DNA of 64,000 bases from Gracilibacillus alcaliphilus (GTDB lineage Bacteria > Bacillota > Bacilli > Bacillales > Amphibacillaceae): contig NZ_JAFBFA010000022.1 in NCBI RefSeq assembly GCF_016909015.1, positions 1 through 64,000 of the forward strand, read 5' to 3'. The translations under genes were made by a program, and so were the position numbers. Under the pieces are notes generated by a model that ran no database searches, was not told where the DNA came from, and worked only from the letters and a program-made list of their open reading frames with translations. Positions 27,011-36,735 of this stretch are shown here, piece after piece (positions within the stretch are counted from its first letter, which is position 1; every line of letters starts with the position of its first letter).

Positions 27011-28360
27011 ATGGGTAAATATTTTGGAACGGACGGGGTCCGGGGTGTGGCAAATGAAGAGCTGACACCAGAACTAGCCTTTAAGTTAGGGCGATATGGC
27101 GGATATGTAGTCACAAAAGGTTCAGAGAAGCCTAAGGTGCTAATCGGCCGGGATACAAGAATTTCAGGTGCAATGTTAGAAGGAGCTCTTTTAGCTGGAC
27201 TACTTTCTATTGGTGCAGAGGTTATGCGCCTAGGCGTTATCTCAACTCCAGGGGTTGCCTATTTGGCAAAAGTAATGGATGCACAAGCCGGTGTAATGAT
27301 TTCCGCCTCTCACAACCCTGTAGAAGATAATGGAATCAAGTTCTTTGGCTCGGATGGTTTTAAACTATCAGATGAACAAGAGCTTGAAATTGAAGCCCTC
27401 TTGGATCAAGAGGAAGACAATTTGCCAAGACCAGTTGGTGATCAATTAGGACAAGTTAGTGATTACTTAGAAGGTGGTCAAAAGTACATTCAATACTTAA
27501 AAGAAACGATTGATAATGAACTAGACGGCTTACACATTGCCTTAGATTGTGCGCATGGTGCAACTTCTGGCTTGGCTTCTCAGTTATTCGCTGATTTAGA
27601 GGCAGATATTTCTACTATCGGCTCTTCTCCAAATGGCTTGAATATTAATGATGGAGTAGGTTCTACACACCCTGAAGCATTACAAGCCTTGGTAGTAGAG
27701 CGAGAGGCCGATATTGGCCTTGCGTTTGATGGTGATGGTGACCGTTTGATTGCTGTTGACGAAGAAGGAAACATTGTCGATGGTGATCAAATTATGTATA
27801 TTATTGGCAAGCATTTCAATCAACGCGGGCAGCTGCGCCATTCTACAATTGTATCAACAGTGATGAGTAACCTAGGTTTTTATAAAGCACTAGAAGAGAA
27901 TGGCATGAAGAGTAATAAGACAGCTGTGGGAGATCGCTATGTGATGGAAGAAATGCGTAATAACGATTTTAATATAGGCGGAGAGCAGTCAGGTCATATT
28001 ATTTTCTTGGATTACATTACAACTGGTGATGGTATGTTATCAGCATTGCAATTGGTTAATGTGATGAAGGAAACTGGCAAGCCTTTATCTGAATTGGCAA
28101 ATGAAATGGAGAAATTTCCTCAAGTCTTAAAGAACCTTCGAGTAGTGAAAAAGAATGAAGTCATGATGAACCCAATCGTGAACGAAGCTATTGAGAAGGT
28201 AGAGCAAGAGATGAACGGCAATGGACGTGTACTGGTTCGTCCTTCCGGTACAGAGCCTTTAGTACGTGTAATGGTGGAAGCACCAACAGTAGAAGACTGT
28301 AACCGATATGTAGATCAAGTTGCAACGGTTATTCAAGAAGTATTGGGATATGAAGAATAA
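27011..28360 (+). CDS. glmM: Phosphoglucosamine mutase GlmM
   Basis: 449 residues from ATG 27011 (MGKYFGTDGVRGVAN, the usual N-terminus); an in-frame TTG at 27005 is possible but unlikely. The catalytic serine motif ISASHNP is near residue 100, the metal-binding DGDGDR near 240, the sugar-binding GGEQSG near 325, and the phosphate loop RPSGTEP near 410. It converts glucosamine-6-phosphate to glucosamine-1-phosphate for peptidoglycan precursor synthesis. AAAGGAGAG lies 11 bp upstream. It is the third gene of the cdaA operon and is followed by a terminator. glmS, the preceding pathway step, lies 6.4 kb downstream. Confidence 0.96.
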   Translation: MGKYFGTDGVRGVANEELTPELAFKLGRYGGYVVTKGSEKPKVLIGRDTRISGAMLEGALLAGLLSIGAEVMRLGVISTPGVAYLAKVMDAQAGVMISASHNPVEDNGIKFFGSDGFKLSDEQELEIEALLDQEEDNLPRPVGDQLGQVSDYLEGGQKYIQYLKETIDNELDGLHIALDCAHGATSGLASQLFADLEADISTIGSSPNGLNINDGVGSTHPEALQALVVEREADIGLAFDGDGDRLIAVDEEGNIVDGDQIMYIIGKHFNQRGQLRHSTIVSTVMSNLGFYKALEENGMKSNKTAVGDRYVMEEMRNNDFNIGGEQSGHIIFLDYITTGDGMLSALQLVNVMKETGKPLSELANEMEKFPQVLKNLRVVKKNEVMMNPIVNEAIEKVEQEMNGNGRVLVRPSGTEPLVRVMVEAPTVEDCNRYVDQVATVIQEVLGYEE

Positions 28361-28370
28361 GCAGAAAAGA

Positions 28371-28402
28371 AAGAGTTATGCACTGGCATAGCTCTTTTTT
28401 TT
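28371..28402 (+). terminator. Terminator of the cdaA-cdaR-glmM operon
   Basis: AAGAGTTATGC pairs with GCATAGCTCTT across a short loop, followed by eight T. It begins 11 bp after the glmM stop. Confidence 0.9.
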
Positions 28403-28796
28403 GGCAGGGGGGAATAAGTTGTAGTAAAAGCCTAAGCAATGGATCAAACTGCCAATCTTATACTTGCCAATAGAAACCTGTTATTTAGCTGAAGCAAAGC
28501 AGGGGTTCCAATTTAGGATTGTGTTAAAGAACTAATACTATTTTTCTATAATTGTTTATTCTTTTGTAAAATCTTGCATTATTTCTAATGGTATAGAACT
28601 ATAGATGTAAAATATCCGTTTCACCTCAGAATGAAGTATGATATAGTAGTGATAAGGAACTATTTTTTGAAACATAGATGTGTTTGTACTCAACCCAGAA
28701 AGTAGAAACAGGCAGAATACACGAACAATGTTAAAGTAAAAAGGTCGAATAGTGTATATGCCAAAGCGTATAAAGTTAGCTAAAGGAGTGTTCAAA
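28403..28796. other. Intergenic region, nothing firm
   Basis: No gene or RNA was recognised. The AT-rich stretch around 28530-28660 could hold a promoter for the MEKHLA gene. The open frame on the opposite strand (28556-28900) lacks family features and is treated as chance. Confidence 0.4.
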
Positions 28797-29255
28797 TTGG
28801 ATATGTCTGATAACGGATACACAGAGCAACATGCGCAACGATTAAATGATAGTTTTAAAAGATGGATGGGGCGAGATTTAATCCAAATAGAGGAAAGCAA
28901 AAGTCTTCTGCAGCAATTACTTCATAGCAATATCTTCATTTTATCACACGGGACAGAACCAGACCCTGTACTTAATTTTGGAAATCAAGCAGCATTGAAC
29001 TTATGGGAAATGGATCGGGCCACTTTTGTAAAAACTCCGTCTAGACTTACGGCTGAACCTGTGAGGAGAGAGGAAAGATCAAGGTTTATCAAAGAAGTTA
29101 CAGAAAATGGTTTTACTGAGAACGATGCAGTTATTCGCGTTTCTAGTACAGGGAGGCGATTTTGCATTAAACAGGTAATCACTTGGAATATAGTAGACGA
29201 GAATAATCACTATTATGGTCAGGCAGCTACTTTTTCAGATTATGAATACATATAG
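28797..29255 (+). CDS. MEKHLA-domain (PAS-like) protein
   Basis: About 152 residues if translation begins at TTG 28797 or ATG 28803, which lie behind AAAGGAG; upstream GTG 28752 and ATG 28758 are also in frame but lack a ribosome site. The block SHGTEPDPVLNFGNQAALNLWE followed by TPSRLTAEPVRREERSRF and ISSTGRRF-type segments (VSSTGRRFCIKQVITWNIVDE) is characteristic of the MEKHLA domain, a PAS-fold sensor module. There is no membrane segment or DNA-binding domain. Function unknown. A two-component pair follows 580 bp downstream, but there is no evidence that they are linked. Confidence 0.8.
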   Translation: MDMSDNGYTEQHAQRLNDSFKRWMGRDLIQIEESKSLLQQLLHSNIFILSHGTEPDPVLNFGNQAALNLWEMDRATFVKTPSRLTAEPVRREERSRFIKEVTENGFTENDAVIRVSSTGRRFCIKQVITWNIVDENNHYYGQAATFSDYEYI

Positions 29256-29345
29256 TGCGTATTCAAAAACAATAAAAAAGGCTCCATAACCTAGGATTAG
29301 TCGATCGTTCAAGAGGACAAGATTTACAGATCTACAGCAATTAAT

Positions 29346-29435
29346 ATGGGTAATATGTTTATGGCTGGTTTGCTGCTATTAGTAATCGATGTACTTATTG
29401 GCCTTTCAATAAGTTACGCAAACGATCATAAATAG
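29346..29435 (+). CDS. Possible 29-residue hydrophobic peptide
   Basis: MGNMFMAGLLLLVIDVLIGLSISYANDHK is shorter than usual gene-calling limits. It forms a single membrane helix with a polar C-terminus and is followed by a good terminator 22 bp later. A clear Shine-Dalgarno sequence is lacking, so translation is uncertain. Confidence 0.35.
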   Translation: MGNMFMAGLLLLVIDVLIGLSISYANDHK

Positions 29436-29456
29436 TCTGTAGCTGGTAAAATAAAC

Positions 29457-29497
29457 AAGAGATGATCCCATTATGGCCTGGAGATCATCTCTTTTTC
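29457..29497 (+). terminator. Intrinsic terminator
   Basis: AGAGATGATC (29458-29467) pairs perfectly with GATCATCTCT (29483-29492) and is followed by TTTTC. It implies a transcript from the left, from the MEKHLA gene and/or the short peptide frame. Confidence 0.82.
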
Positions 29498-29833
29498 ATG
29501 TGTTGATATATCCCAAATAAGTAAAAACCTTTGTTAAAACGATATTTTTGCGTGAAATTACTCATAAGTATATCTCTGATCCCACTCTAATAGTGGTCTC
29601 AATGTAAAGATAACGCAGCATAAATGACAGATGATAACGTGAATAGAATTTGTACAGATTATCAGTGTCAGGTAAGTTTTTATTGTCAAGTATGATTAGA
29701 ATCGGGGGCAATAAAGCAGTGCTTTTCTATCAAAGGAATTTTTATCCTCCTGCTGATGGTTAACAGCGCGATAAACGAAGGCTTTTCATTTATTGAAAAA
29801 TCCCAAAAAAAGACGAATTGGGAGGGACATTTT

Positions 29834-30829
29834 ATGCTGGAACTTTGTATTATTGATGATGAACCTTTAGTATTGAAATATTTGGATTTTTTGTTGCATA
29901 AAATAGACGGAGTGCAAGTCAGGGGTAAATATAGTGATCCGAAAGATTTAATCAATCATGCCCGGCATCAGCATATTAATGTGGCGTTTATGGATATACA
30001 GCTGCCGGGTATGACTGGGATAGATTTAGCGGAGCAACTATTAAATATTCAGCCTTCCTTACATATTGTTTTTGTAACAGGTTATAATGAATATGCAGTG
30101 AAAGCGTTTGAATTAAATGCATTAGATTATATCATGAAGCCTGTAAAAGAAGAGCGTTTACGGGCAGCTATTAACCGAATTAAAGAGAGAAGTAATACAC
30201 CATCTGTCCATAAGGCATCTTCTGCGGATTATTCTATTAAAAATCTTGGTGCACTACATATTTATAGAGACGGCCACCCTATCGAGGTAAAATGGAGAAC
30301 ATTAAAAATAAAAGAACTATTTGCTTATCTAGTCCAGCATCATGAGAGAAGCATTCCAAAAAGTGAATTAACCAATTTACTATGGCAGAATTTGTCATGG
30401 GAGAAAGGTCATTCGCAATTGTATTCGGCTGTCTATCAGATTAGAAAAATGGTCGAATATATTGGTATTCCGCTCAAGATTGTCAGTCAAGATGAATTTT
30501 ATCGAATAGACATGAGCAAAACACAGGTTCAATCTAACGAATGGAAAATTTCAGCATTACTATTGTTAGAAGCAAATGACGTATCTATACATCCGTATCT
30601 GGAGCTGCTAACAACATATTCAGGTCATTATCTGGAAGACATGCAACAATCGTGGGTTTTGGAGAAAAGAAATGATATAAGGAATATATGGTTTCAATTA
30701 ATTAACCATGTAATCGAATATATAAGTCACCATGAGGAGGAGGCAGTGTATACTTTACCAAAGTTGCAAACATTAGTGAAGTTAGATGATGAAGCGGTGA
30801 GCTTAGTACAGAACAATTTAAATCGCTAA
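29834..30829 (+). CDS. Response regulator with SARP/BTAD-type output
   Basis: 331 residues from ATG 29834, placed by GGGAGGGAC; the 26 codons further upstream have no ribosome site. Residues 1-120 are a receiver domain with D8/D9, phospho-acceptor D54 (FMDIQLPGMTG) and K104-type KP motif. Residues about 140-225 form a winged helix (RTLKIKELFAYLVQHHERSIPKSELTNLLW) of the OmpR/SARP sort. The rest resembles a bacterial transcriptional activation domain. It is paired with the large kinase 69 bp downstream. This REC plus SARP-like arrangement is less common than OmpR or LuxR regulators. Target genes unknown. Confidence 0.85.
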   Translation: MLELCIIDDEPLVLKYLDFLLHKIDGVQVRGKYSDPKDLINHARHQHINVAFMDIQLPGMTGIDLAEQLLNIQPSLHIVFVTGYNEYAVKAFELNALDYIMKPVKEERLRAAINRIKERSNTPSVHKASSADYSIKNLGALHIYRDGHPIEVKWRTLKIKELFAYLVQHHERSIPKSELTNLLWQNLSWEKGHSQLYSAVYQIRKMVEYIGIPLKIVSQDEFYRIDMSKTQVQSNEWKISALLLLEANDVSIHPYLELLTTYSGHYLEDMQQSWVLEKRNDIRNIWFQLINHVIEYISHHEEEAVYTLPKLQTLVKLDDEAVSLVQNNLNR

Positions 30830-30898
30830 AGGGTCCCAGTTCGTCACACAGTTATCCAAATCAGTTATGAAAAAGTACAGGGGAGATTCATTTTCAAT

Positions 30899-33800
30899 AT
30901 GACTCGGAAAAAAATAATAATAGTGTTGTTATTCCTTATCTTGCTTACCAGTTTGCGCTTTGTATGGTTAGACTTGTTTGATATAGGAAAATCCAGTTTC
31001 ATTCAGCAGGGACAGGTTCATTTAACAGAGCAGGAGCCGGAAGAACAATCGATTATAAAGCTCAAAGGAGAATGGGGTTTCTATCCTGAGCAATTAATCA
31101 CCCCAGGTGAAGTAAATCAGATAACTTCGGCTCAGGATAAAGTGTATATGGAGTTTCCTGATCAATGGTTTACATATATACAGGATAAGAAATATACATA
31201 CGGTACATTCCATTTAGAGGCAACCGTTGATGAAACATTTATTCAACGACCATTAGCGATTTATATACCTAGGTTTCCTTCCGCTAGCAAAATATATATC
31301 AATGGAGAACTAGTAGGTGAGTCTGGAAATCCATCCATACAGACAGAGGATTTTTTATCGAGGTCACTTCCATATCATGTTATTTTCCAAACGGAGTCAC
31401 CGCAGCTTGATATTTTGATCCAGGCCAGTCATGATCAGCTGCGAACTACCTATAGTGCGCAGCCTCTATTATTTGGTACAGCAGATGATATCTACAGTAT
31501 GATGTCTGTTTCCACATTGTCCAAAATTGTGGTGATGATTTTCACACTATTGCTTACTATCGCCGCCATTTTCTTGCTTAGCATGAGATATAAACCAAAG
31601 CTGTCTCTTTATTTCAGTTTGCTGATGATTAGCATATTTCTGATGGTGCTGCTTGATCCTGAAGGAGTTGCGTTACTTAATATATCGATGGATACAACAC
31701 TTCGGGTTAAGTCAACGCTCATTGTGTATATATTGATCGCTATCTTTTTAGTCAAATTCATTCAATATTTTTTACCTGACTATGCACTAAAATCTTTAAA
31801 TCAAATCTTACCTGTTTTGTATGCGATATATGGATTACTTGTGATCATTTTACCTGTGTCGATCATTTTGGAAAATCAATGGATACTCGGTATTGTTCTA
31901 ATACTTAGCGCAACCCTTGCTACTGTGCAAGTTAGCCGGGCAAATCTGGCTGGCATGCAGAACATTTTTATATTAATGTTAGCTGGTCTTGCTATATTGA
32001 ATAATGTAGTATGGTCATTTGTAAAGCATAGAATGGATTTAGTACTTAATTTTTATCCACTGGATATTTTAATGGCGTTGATTTTGTTTGAAGGTTTTTG
32101 GATAGGCATGTTTTTGCAACATGTAAAAGATATTAAAGAAAAAAATAGAAAACTGCTTCTGGCAAATAAAAGCAGAGATGATTTTCTAGCGAATACCTCA
32201 CATGAAATGAGAAATCCGTTGCACAGTATGATGCATATTGCCCAATACGTGTTAGACAATCCGGAAAATAAAATAACGAATAAAGATCGTCAAGACCTTA
32301 TTTTGCTAACGCAAATAGGCAGAAAAATGTCGATGCTGATCAATGACTTGATTGATCTGTCACAAATAAGGGAACATAATTTACGATTGGACAAAAAAGC
32401 AGTTGACCTTCATGGCCAAATTAGGGTTGTTATGGATATGCTGGCACATGTGGTAGAAGGAAAACCATTGCAAATTATCAATAAAGTAAGCCCATCCTTT
32501 CCAGCGCTTGATGCTGATGAAAACCGCTTAAACCAAGTACTATTGAATTTGCTACATAATGCGGTCAAGTTTACCAAAGAAGGTACGATTGTGATTCAAG
32601 CAGAAGTGATTAATGGTATGGCAGTTATAGAAGTGGCGGATTCGGGTAAAGGAATTAACGAGACAGATATCGACAAAATATTTCTATCCTATGAGCAGGT
32701 CAGCCATGAAGATAACTCATATAATACGGGAACAGGCCTCGGTTTAGCAATTACCAAGGAATTGATTGAGTTACAAGGCGGTACAATTCATGTTGAATCA
32801 GAAGTGGGGAAGGGGACTGTTTTTCGTTTTACACTTGCGCTATTTGAAGGGAGTCCTTCTGTAGCAGTAAATAATAATAAGCTCAAAGGGGAAGCAATTA
32901 CGACAGTGGAAGAACAGCCTCAGCCTGTTAAAGTGTCAGAAACAGCTAATTTGCAGTTTAGAGTGCTGCTTGTTGATGATGAACGAATCAATCTAACAGT
33001 CATATCAAAAATATTAGATACAAACCGATATGACATTATGTTTGCTGATAACGGCCCAGATGCATTGGAATATCTAAACGAACAGCAATTTGATTTGGTG
33101 ATTAGTGATGTAATGATGCCGGGGATGTCTGGTTTTGAGTTAACGAGAAGAATCAGGGAACATTATAATTTATCAGAACTACCTGTATTACTGCTTACAG
33201 CACGTGCGCGTCTAGAAGATGTGGAGGCAGGTTTTATAGCTGGAGCCAATGATTATGTGATCAAACCTATTGAACCATTAGAATTACGAGCACGAGTACG
33301 GGTGCTGACCGATTTGAAAACAGCTGTTATCGAGCGATTGCATATGGAAGCGGCATGGCTGCGAGCTCAGATTAATCCACATTTTATATTTAATACGATA
33401 AATGCCATTTATAGTTTGATGGAGTTTGATCAGAAAAAAATGCGAGAGTTATTGGATCAATTTATCTATTTTCTGCAAACAAGTTTTGATTTCCAAAATA
33501 CAAACAACCTCGTTTCACTGGAGCAAGAATTAAAGTTAGTAGATGCTTACCTTACGATTGAAGAGGCCCGATTTGGGAACAGAATGCAGATTGACAAACA
33601 TATCGAAGTGGACAGTGCCTCTATTCTTGTTCCGCCCTTAATAATTCAAACATTAGTAGAAAATGCGGTAAAACACGGAATATTAAGTCACCAACAAGGC
33701 GGGAGAATTACGATCGAAGCAGTGGATGCGGGGGAAACATGTGAGATTCGGGTGAAAGATGATGGTGTGGGGCTCCCGGAGGAAGTGAAAGAGATGTTAC

Positions 33801-33943
33801 GTGCTAAAGTCCGAGTTGGTACATTTGGTATTGGTTTATGGAACACAGAGAAAAGGCTGCAGCAGTATATTGGTAAGGGATTATCTATTACAAGTGAGGC
33901 CGGTAAAGGAACGTCGATTAGTTTCCAGCTGCCGAAGGGGTGA
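30899..33943 (+). CDS. 7TMR-DISM hybrid histidine kinase with two kinase modules
   Basis: 1014 residues. A membrane anchor is followed by an extracytoplasmic DISM-type carbohydrate-binding-like domain (about 40-190) and seven helices (about 205-405). A first HisKA/HATPase module follows, with H435 in NTSHEMRNPLHSM and GTGLGLAI near 617. A receiver domain follows (about 680-800, D737 in ISDVMMPGMSG). The C-terminus is a LytS/YesM-type kinase module with H828 in QINPHFIFNTINA and a second ATPase domain ending in FGIGLWNTEKRL. AGGGGAG lies 12 bp before the ATG. Two catalytic kinase cores of different classes flank one receiver. It very likely phosphorylates the 29834 regulator. The sensed ligand is unknown; DISM domains suggest a carbohydrate (inference). 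Confidence 0.87.
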   Translation: MTRKKIIIVLLFLILLTSLRFVWLDLFDIGKSSFIQQGQVHLTEQEPEEQSIIKLKGEWGFYPEQLITPGEVNQITSAQDKVYMEFPDQWFTYIQDKKYTYGTFHLEATVDETFIQRPLAIYIPRFPSASKIYINGELVGESGNPSIQTEDFLSRSLPYHVIFQTESPQLDILIQASHDQLRTTYSAQPLLFGTADDIYSMMSVSTLSKIVVMIFTLLLTIAAIFLLSMRYKPKLSLYFSLLMISIFLMVLLDPEGVALLNISMDTTLRVKSTLIVYILIAIFLVKFIQYFLPDYALKSLNQILPVLYAIYGLLVIILPVSIILENQWILGIVLILSATLATVQVSRANLAGMQNIFILMLAGLAILNNVVWSFVKHRMDLVLNFYPLDILMALILFEGFWIGMFLQHVKDIKEKNRKLLLANKSRDDFLANTSHEMRNPLHSMMHIAQYVLDNPENKITNKDRQDLILLTQIGRKMSMLINDLIDLSQIREHNLRLDKKAVDLHGQIRVVMDMLAHVVEGKPLQIINKVSPSFPALDADENRLNQVLLNLLHNAVKFTKEGTIVIQAEVINGMAVIEVADSGKGINETDIDKIFLSYEQVSHEDNSYNTGTGLGLAITKELIELQGGTIHVESEVGKGTVFRFTLALFEGSPSVAVNNNKLKGEAITTVEEQPQPVKVSETANLQFRVLLVDDERINLTVISKILDTNRYDIMFADNGPDALEYLNEQQFDLVISDVMMPGMSGFELTRRIREHYNLSELPVLLLTARARLEDVEAGFIAGANDYVIKPIEPLELRARVRVLTDLKTAVIERLHMEAAWLRAQINPHFIFNTINAIYSLMEFDQKKMRELLDQFIYFLQTSFDFQNTNNLVSLEQELKLVDAYLTIEEARFGNRMQIDKHIEVDSASILVPPLIIQTLVENAVKHGILSHQQGGRITIEAVDAGETCEIRVKDDGVGLPEEVKEMLRAKVRVGTFGIGLWNTEKRLQQYIGKGLSITSEAGKGTSISFQLPKG

Positions 33944-33960
33944 TTGTTTGTAAAACTTTT

Positions 33961-34009
33961 GGGCTGTTGCACAATGGGAGTTACAGGGTGCGACAGTCCC
34001 TCTTTTTTT
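33961..34009 (+). terminator. Terminator behind the hybrid kinase gene
   Basis: GGGCTGTTGCAC faces GTGCGACAGTCCC with small mismatches, followed by seven T. It begins 17 bp after the kinase stop codon. Confidence 0.8.
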
Positions 34010-34451
34010 AAGTGCATGACTTATTCTTTTGTCTTTTGATAAGATGACAGCTTTATCTTATCTTTTCAGGCTATGATTCTAGCTGTTGAAGCCAATTTAG
34101 AAAGTTGAAAAAAGTTATCTTAGTGAGTGCTCTTTCCCATCACTAGCAACAATCAAAAGGAACTATCCACCATACAAAAAAAGCTGTTACAAAATGCAGC
34201 ATTGCTTTTCAGTTTATGAGCAGGGCATCTCTTTCCTTTGAATGGAACTGTCAAAACGCTTGTGTGAAATGAATCGAAAGCACGCAAGTCAGTTTTTTTC
34301 ATGATCAACATATTAATAAATCATACATAATATAGTAGTAGCTTATAAAAATGATTGCGAAAAAACGCTATATGTTTTAAAATGGAATAGTCGCTTAAAA
34401 AGACAGTACTCAAAGATAGAAAGGAGCCTTGTAAGGTAGCAGCAAGAAGAA
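34010..34451. other. Upstream region of the glmS ribozyme
   Basis: There is no gene in this stretch. AT-rich sequence around 34310-34345 (CATAATATAG) is a candidate promoter for the glmS transcript. The part 34395-34451 is the leader 5' of the ribozyme cleavage site. Confidence 0.45.
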
Positions 34452-34612
34452 GCGCCAGGGCTATGACGACCGGAATGTTCATAGCTGACGAGGTGGGGGT
34501 TTATCGAAGATGATCGGCGGATGCCTCCCGATTGCACATCTCAATCGATAGGTTATTATCTGAAAACAGGCAGGCAACTTCCTGTACAAGGATAGTGACG
34601 AGATGATCAAAA
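34452..34612 (+). ncRNA. glmS self-cleaving ribozyme-riboswitch
   Basis: The conserved core is readable: AGCGCCAGGGCTATG with the cleavage site between A34451 and G34452, then TGACGAGGTGGGGGTTTATCGA and TCGGCGGATGCCTCCCGA. The P1 arms GGGCTATG and CATAGCT surround an enlarged loop. By established knowledge, glucosamine-6-phosphate acts as cofactor for cleavage, which destabilises the glmS mRNA. The 3' boundary is approximate. A separate hairpin, AAGGGGC/GCCCCTT, lies at 34625-34648. Confidence 0.94.
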
Positions 34613-34782
34613 TTATTACACGAGAAAGGGGCAAATAAATCGCCCCTTGTAAATAAGTAAATTCGTATAAACAATGCTGTAATAGTTTGCCTTTTCTTAA
34701 AGGAATCTTTTTTCAAGTGGCTGTTTTACGTTTTTTAAAGGTGGTCGTTTGTTTGCCCCTTTCCGAAGGAGGAAACAAGACG

Positions 34783-36585
34783 ATGTGCGGTATTGTAGGT
34801 TATATTGGAGTAGATGATTCAAAGGATATTTTATTAACAGGATTAGAGAAATTAGAATATCGAGGCTATGATTCAGCAGGAATTGCTCTGTTAGATGAGA
34901 ACGAAGTATACGTGACAAAGGTAAAAGGCAGAATTGCAGCTTTGCGTGAGAAAGTAGACGCAAACACTGCAGCAACAGTTGGAATAGGTCATACACGCTG
35001 GGCTACACACGGTGAGCCGAGTGAAGATAATGCTCATCCACATCAAAGTGGATCTGGCCGTTTTACCTTGGTACACAATGGTGTAATTGAGAACTATTCC
35101 GAAGTGCGTGATCAATTCCTTGCCGATGTTCCTTTTAAGAGTGAAACAGATACAGAAGTAGTGGTACAGCTGATTGAATACTTTGTCGCTCAAGAAGGCG
35201 ATGTGTTAGCTGGTTTCCGTGAGGCATTAACTGTACTGAAAGGTTCTTATGCCCTAGCATTAATCGATAATCAGAATTCTGATCAATTATATGTAGCGAA
35301 AAACAAAAGCCCATTGCTTATTGGTTTAGGAGAAGGTTTTAATGTGGTTGCCAGTGATGCGATGGCTACATTAAAGGAAACCAATCGTTATGTGGAAATT
35401 GAAGATAAAGAAGTGGTATTAGTCCGTCGTGAAGGTGTAGAAATTCAGAAGTTAGATGGTTCTGTCGTGGAGCGCGACGCTTATGTTGCCGAAATTGATG
35501 CAGCTGACACAGAAAAAGGAACCTATCCACACTTTATGTTAAAAGAAATTGATGAACAGCCAGTTGTTATCCGTAAAATCATTCAGGAGTATCAAGATAA
35601 TGAAGGTGACATCAAGCTGGACAATGATATTCGTCAGGCTATGCAGAGGGCTGACCGCATATATATCATTGCCGCTGGAACGAGTTATCATGCCGGTTTA
35701 GTTGGGAAGCAATTTCTTGAGAAACTAGCTAATATTCCAGTAGAAGTGCATATTGCCAGTGAATTTTCTTATAATATGCCGCTTCTTTCGGAAAACCCGT
35801 TGTTTGTGTTTATTTCCCAAAGTGGAGAAACAGCAGACAGCCGATCCGTTTTAGTACAGATTAAAGCGTTAGGGCATCCGGCATTAACGATTACTAATGT
35901 GCCAGGCTCTACCCTTTCTCGTGAAGCAGATTATACGTTGCCTTTGCATGCAGGTCCTGAGATTGCAGTAGCGTCTACGAAGGCATACACAGCCCAAGTT
36001 GCCGTATTAGCGATCTTGGCTGTGGACAGTGCAAAAGCAAAAGGTATGGACCTATCCTTTCATCCACTGCAGGAACTAGGTATTGTGGCAAGTGCGATGG
36101 AAGCATTAACCGACCAAAAAGAAGAATTTGAGCGAATCGCTAAGGAATTTTTTGCAACAACCCGTAATGCCTTTTATATCGGGCGTGGTGTGGATTACTA
36201 TGTGGTACAAGAGGCAGCATTGAAGTTGAAGGAGATCTCTTATATCCAAGCAGAAGGTTTCGCAGGCGGTGAATTAAAACATGGAACAATTGCCCTGATC
36301 GAAGAGGGGACACCAGTTATCGCCATCTCTACCCAAGAGAATATTAACTTATCGATTCGCGGAAACATACAAGAGGTGGCTGCCCGCGGCGCCAACACTT
36401 GTATTGTAAGTATGAAAGGCTTAGAGAAAGATAGTGATACTTTTGTCGTGCCAGCCGTTCATGAGTTGCTGACACCATTGGTAAGTGTAATTCCAATGCA
36501 GCTGCTTGCCTATTATGCGGCGTTACACCGTGATTGTGATGTCGATAAGCCAAGGAATTTGGCGAAGAGTGTGACGGTGGAGTAG
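34783..36585 (+). CDS. glmS: Glutamine-fructose-6-phosphate aminotransferase GlmS
   Basis: 600 residues from ATG 34783. The start is fixed by AAGGAGG nine bases upstream and by the need for an exposed N-terminal cysteine (MCGIVGYIG). The glutaminase domain covers 1-220, with the RWATHG and HNG signatures. Two SIS domains follow (about 285-425 and 455-590), with SQSGETADS and STKAYT motifs for fructose-6-phosphate. It makes glucosamine-6-phosphate, the first step of amino sugar synthesis, and is controlled by the ribozyme upstream. The C-terminus KPRNLAKSVTVE is the conserved end that forms the Tn7 TnsD recognition site in DNA. Two Tn7-like elements lie just behind it. Confidence 0.97.
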   Translation: MCGIVGYIGVDDSKDILLTGLEKLEYRGYDSAGIALLDENEVYVTKVKGRIAALREKVDANTAATVGIGHTRWATHGEPSEDNAHPHQSGSGRFTLVHNGVIENYSEVRDQFLADVPFKSETDTEVVVQLIEYFVAQEGDVLAGFREALTVLKGSYALALIDNQNSDQLYVAKNKSPLLIGLGEGFNVVASDAMATLKETNRYVEIEDKEVVLVRREGVEIQKLDGSVVERDAYVAEIDAADTEKGTYPHFMLKEIDEQPVVIRKIIQEYQDNEGDIKLDNDIRQAMQRADRIYIIAAGTSYHAGLVGKQFLEKLANIPVEVHIASEFSYNMPLLSENPLFVFISQSGETADSRSVLVQIKALGHPALTITNVPGSTLSREADYTLPLHAGPEIAVASTKAYTAQVAVLAILAVDSAKAKGMDLSFHPLQELGIVASAMEALTDQKEEFERIAKEFFATTRNAFYIGRGVDYYVVQEAALKLKEISYIQAEGFAGGELKHGTIALIEEGTPVIAISTQENINLSIRGNIQEVAARGANTCIVSMKGLEKDSDTFVVPAVHELLTPLVSVIPMQLLAYYAALHRDCDVDKPRNLAKSVTVE

Positions 36586-36604
36586 GAATTTTGGAGTTGT
36601 GATT

Positions 36605-36609
36605 CTGTT
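36605..36609. repeat. Left 5-bp target duplication (CTGTT) of Tn7-like copy 1
   Basis: CTGTT sits 20-24 bp behind the glmS stop codon, the distance expected for Tn7-type insertion. The same five bases occur at 39601-39605 directly beyond the right end of copy 1. Confidence 0.8.
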
Positions 36610-36623
36610 TGTAAGTTTAAAAT

Positions 36624-36698
36624 AAAGTCGCGACGTTTGCAAAAAAGATGCGATGTTTAAAACAAAGTCACGATGTTTATAAAAAAGTTGCGAAGTTT
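36624..36698 (+). repeat. Left-end TnsB-binding-site array, copy 1
   Basis: Four direct repeats with consensus AAAGTYRCGAYGTTT begin at 36624, 36645, 36664 and 36684, spaced 19-21 bp, about two helical turns. They lie between the element end and tnsA. They are the expected place for TnsB binding. The same array recurs in copy 2. Confidence 0.75.
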
Positions 36699-36735
36699 CA
36701 CCCCTTTGGATATGATTGTCTAAAGGGGTGTTTTT
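36699..36735 (+). terminator. Hairpin overlapping the tnsA ribosome site, copy 1
   Basis: CACCCCTTT (36699-36707) pairs perfectly with AAAGGGGTG (36722-36730), followed by five T and then the GTG start of tnsA. It has the form of an intrinsic terminator and would also mask the AAAGGGG ribosome site in transcripts entering from glmS. Confidence 0.7.
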
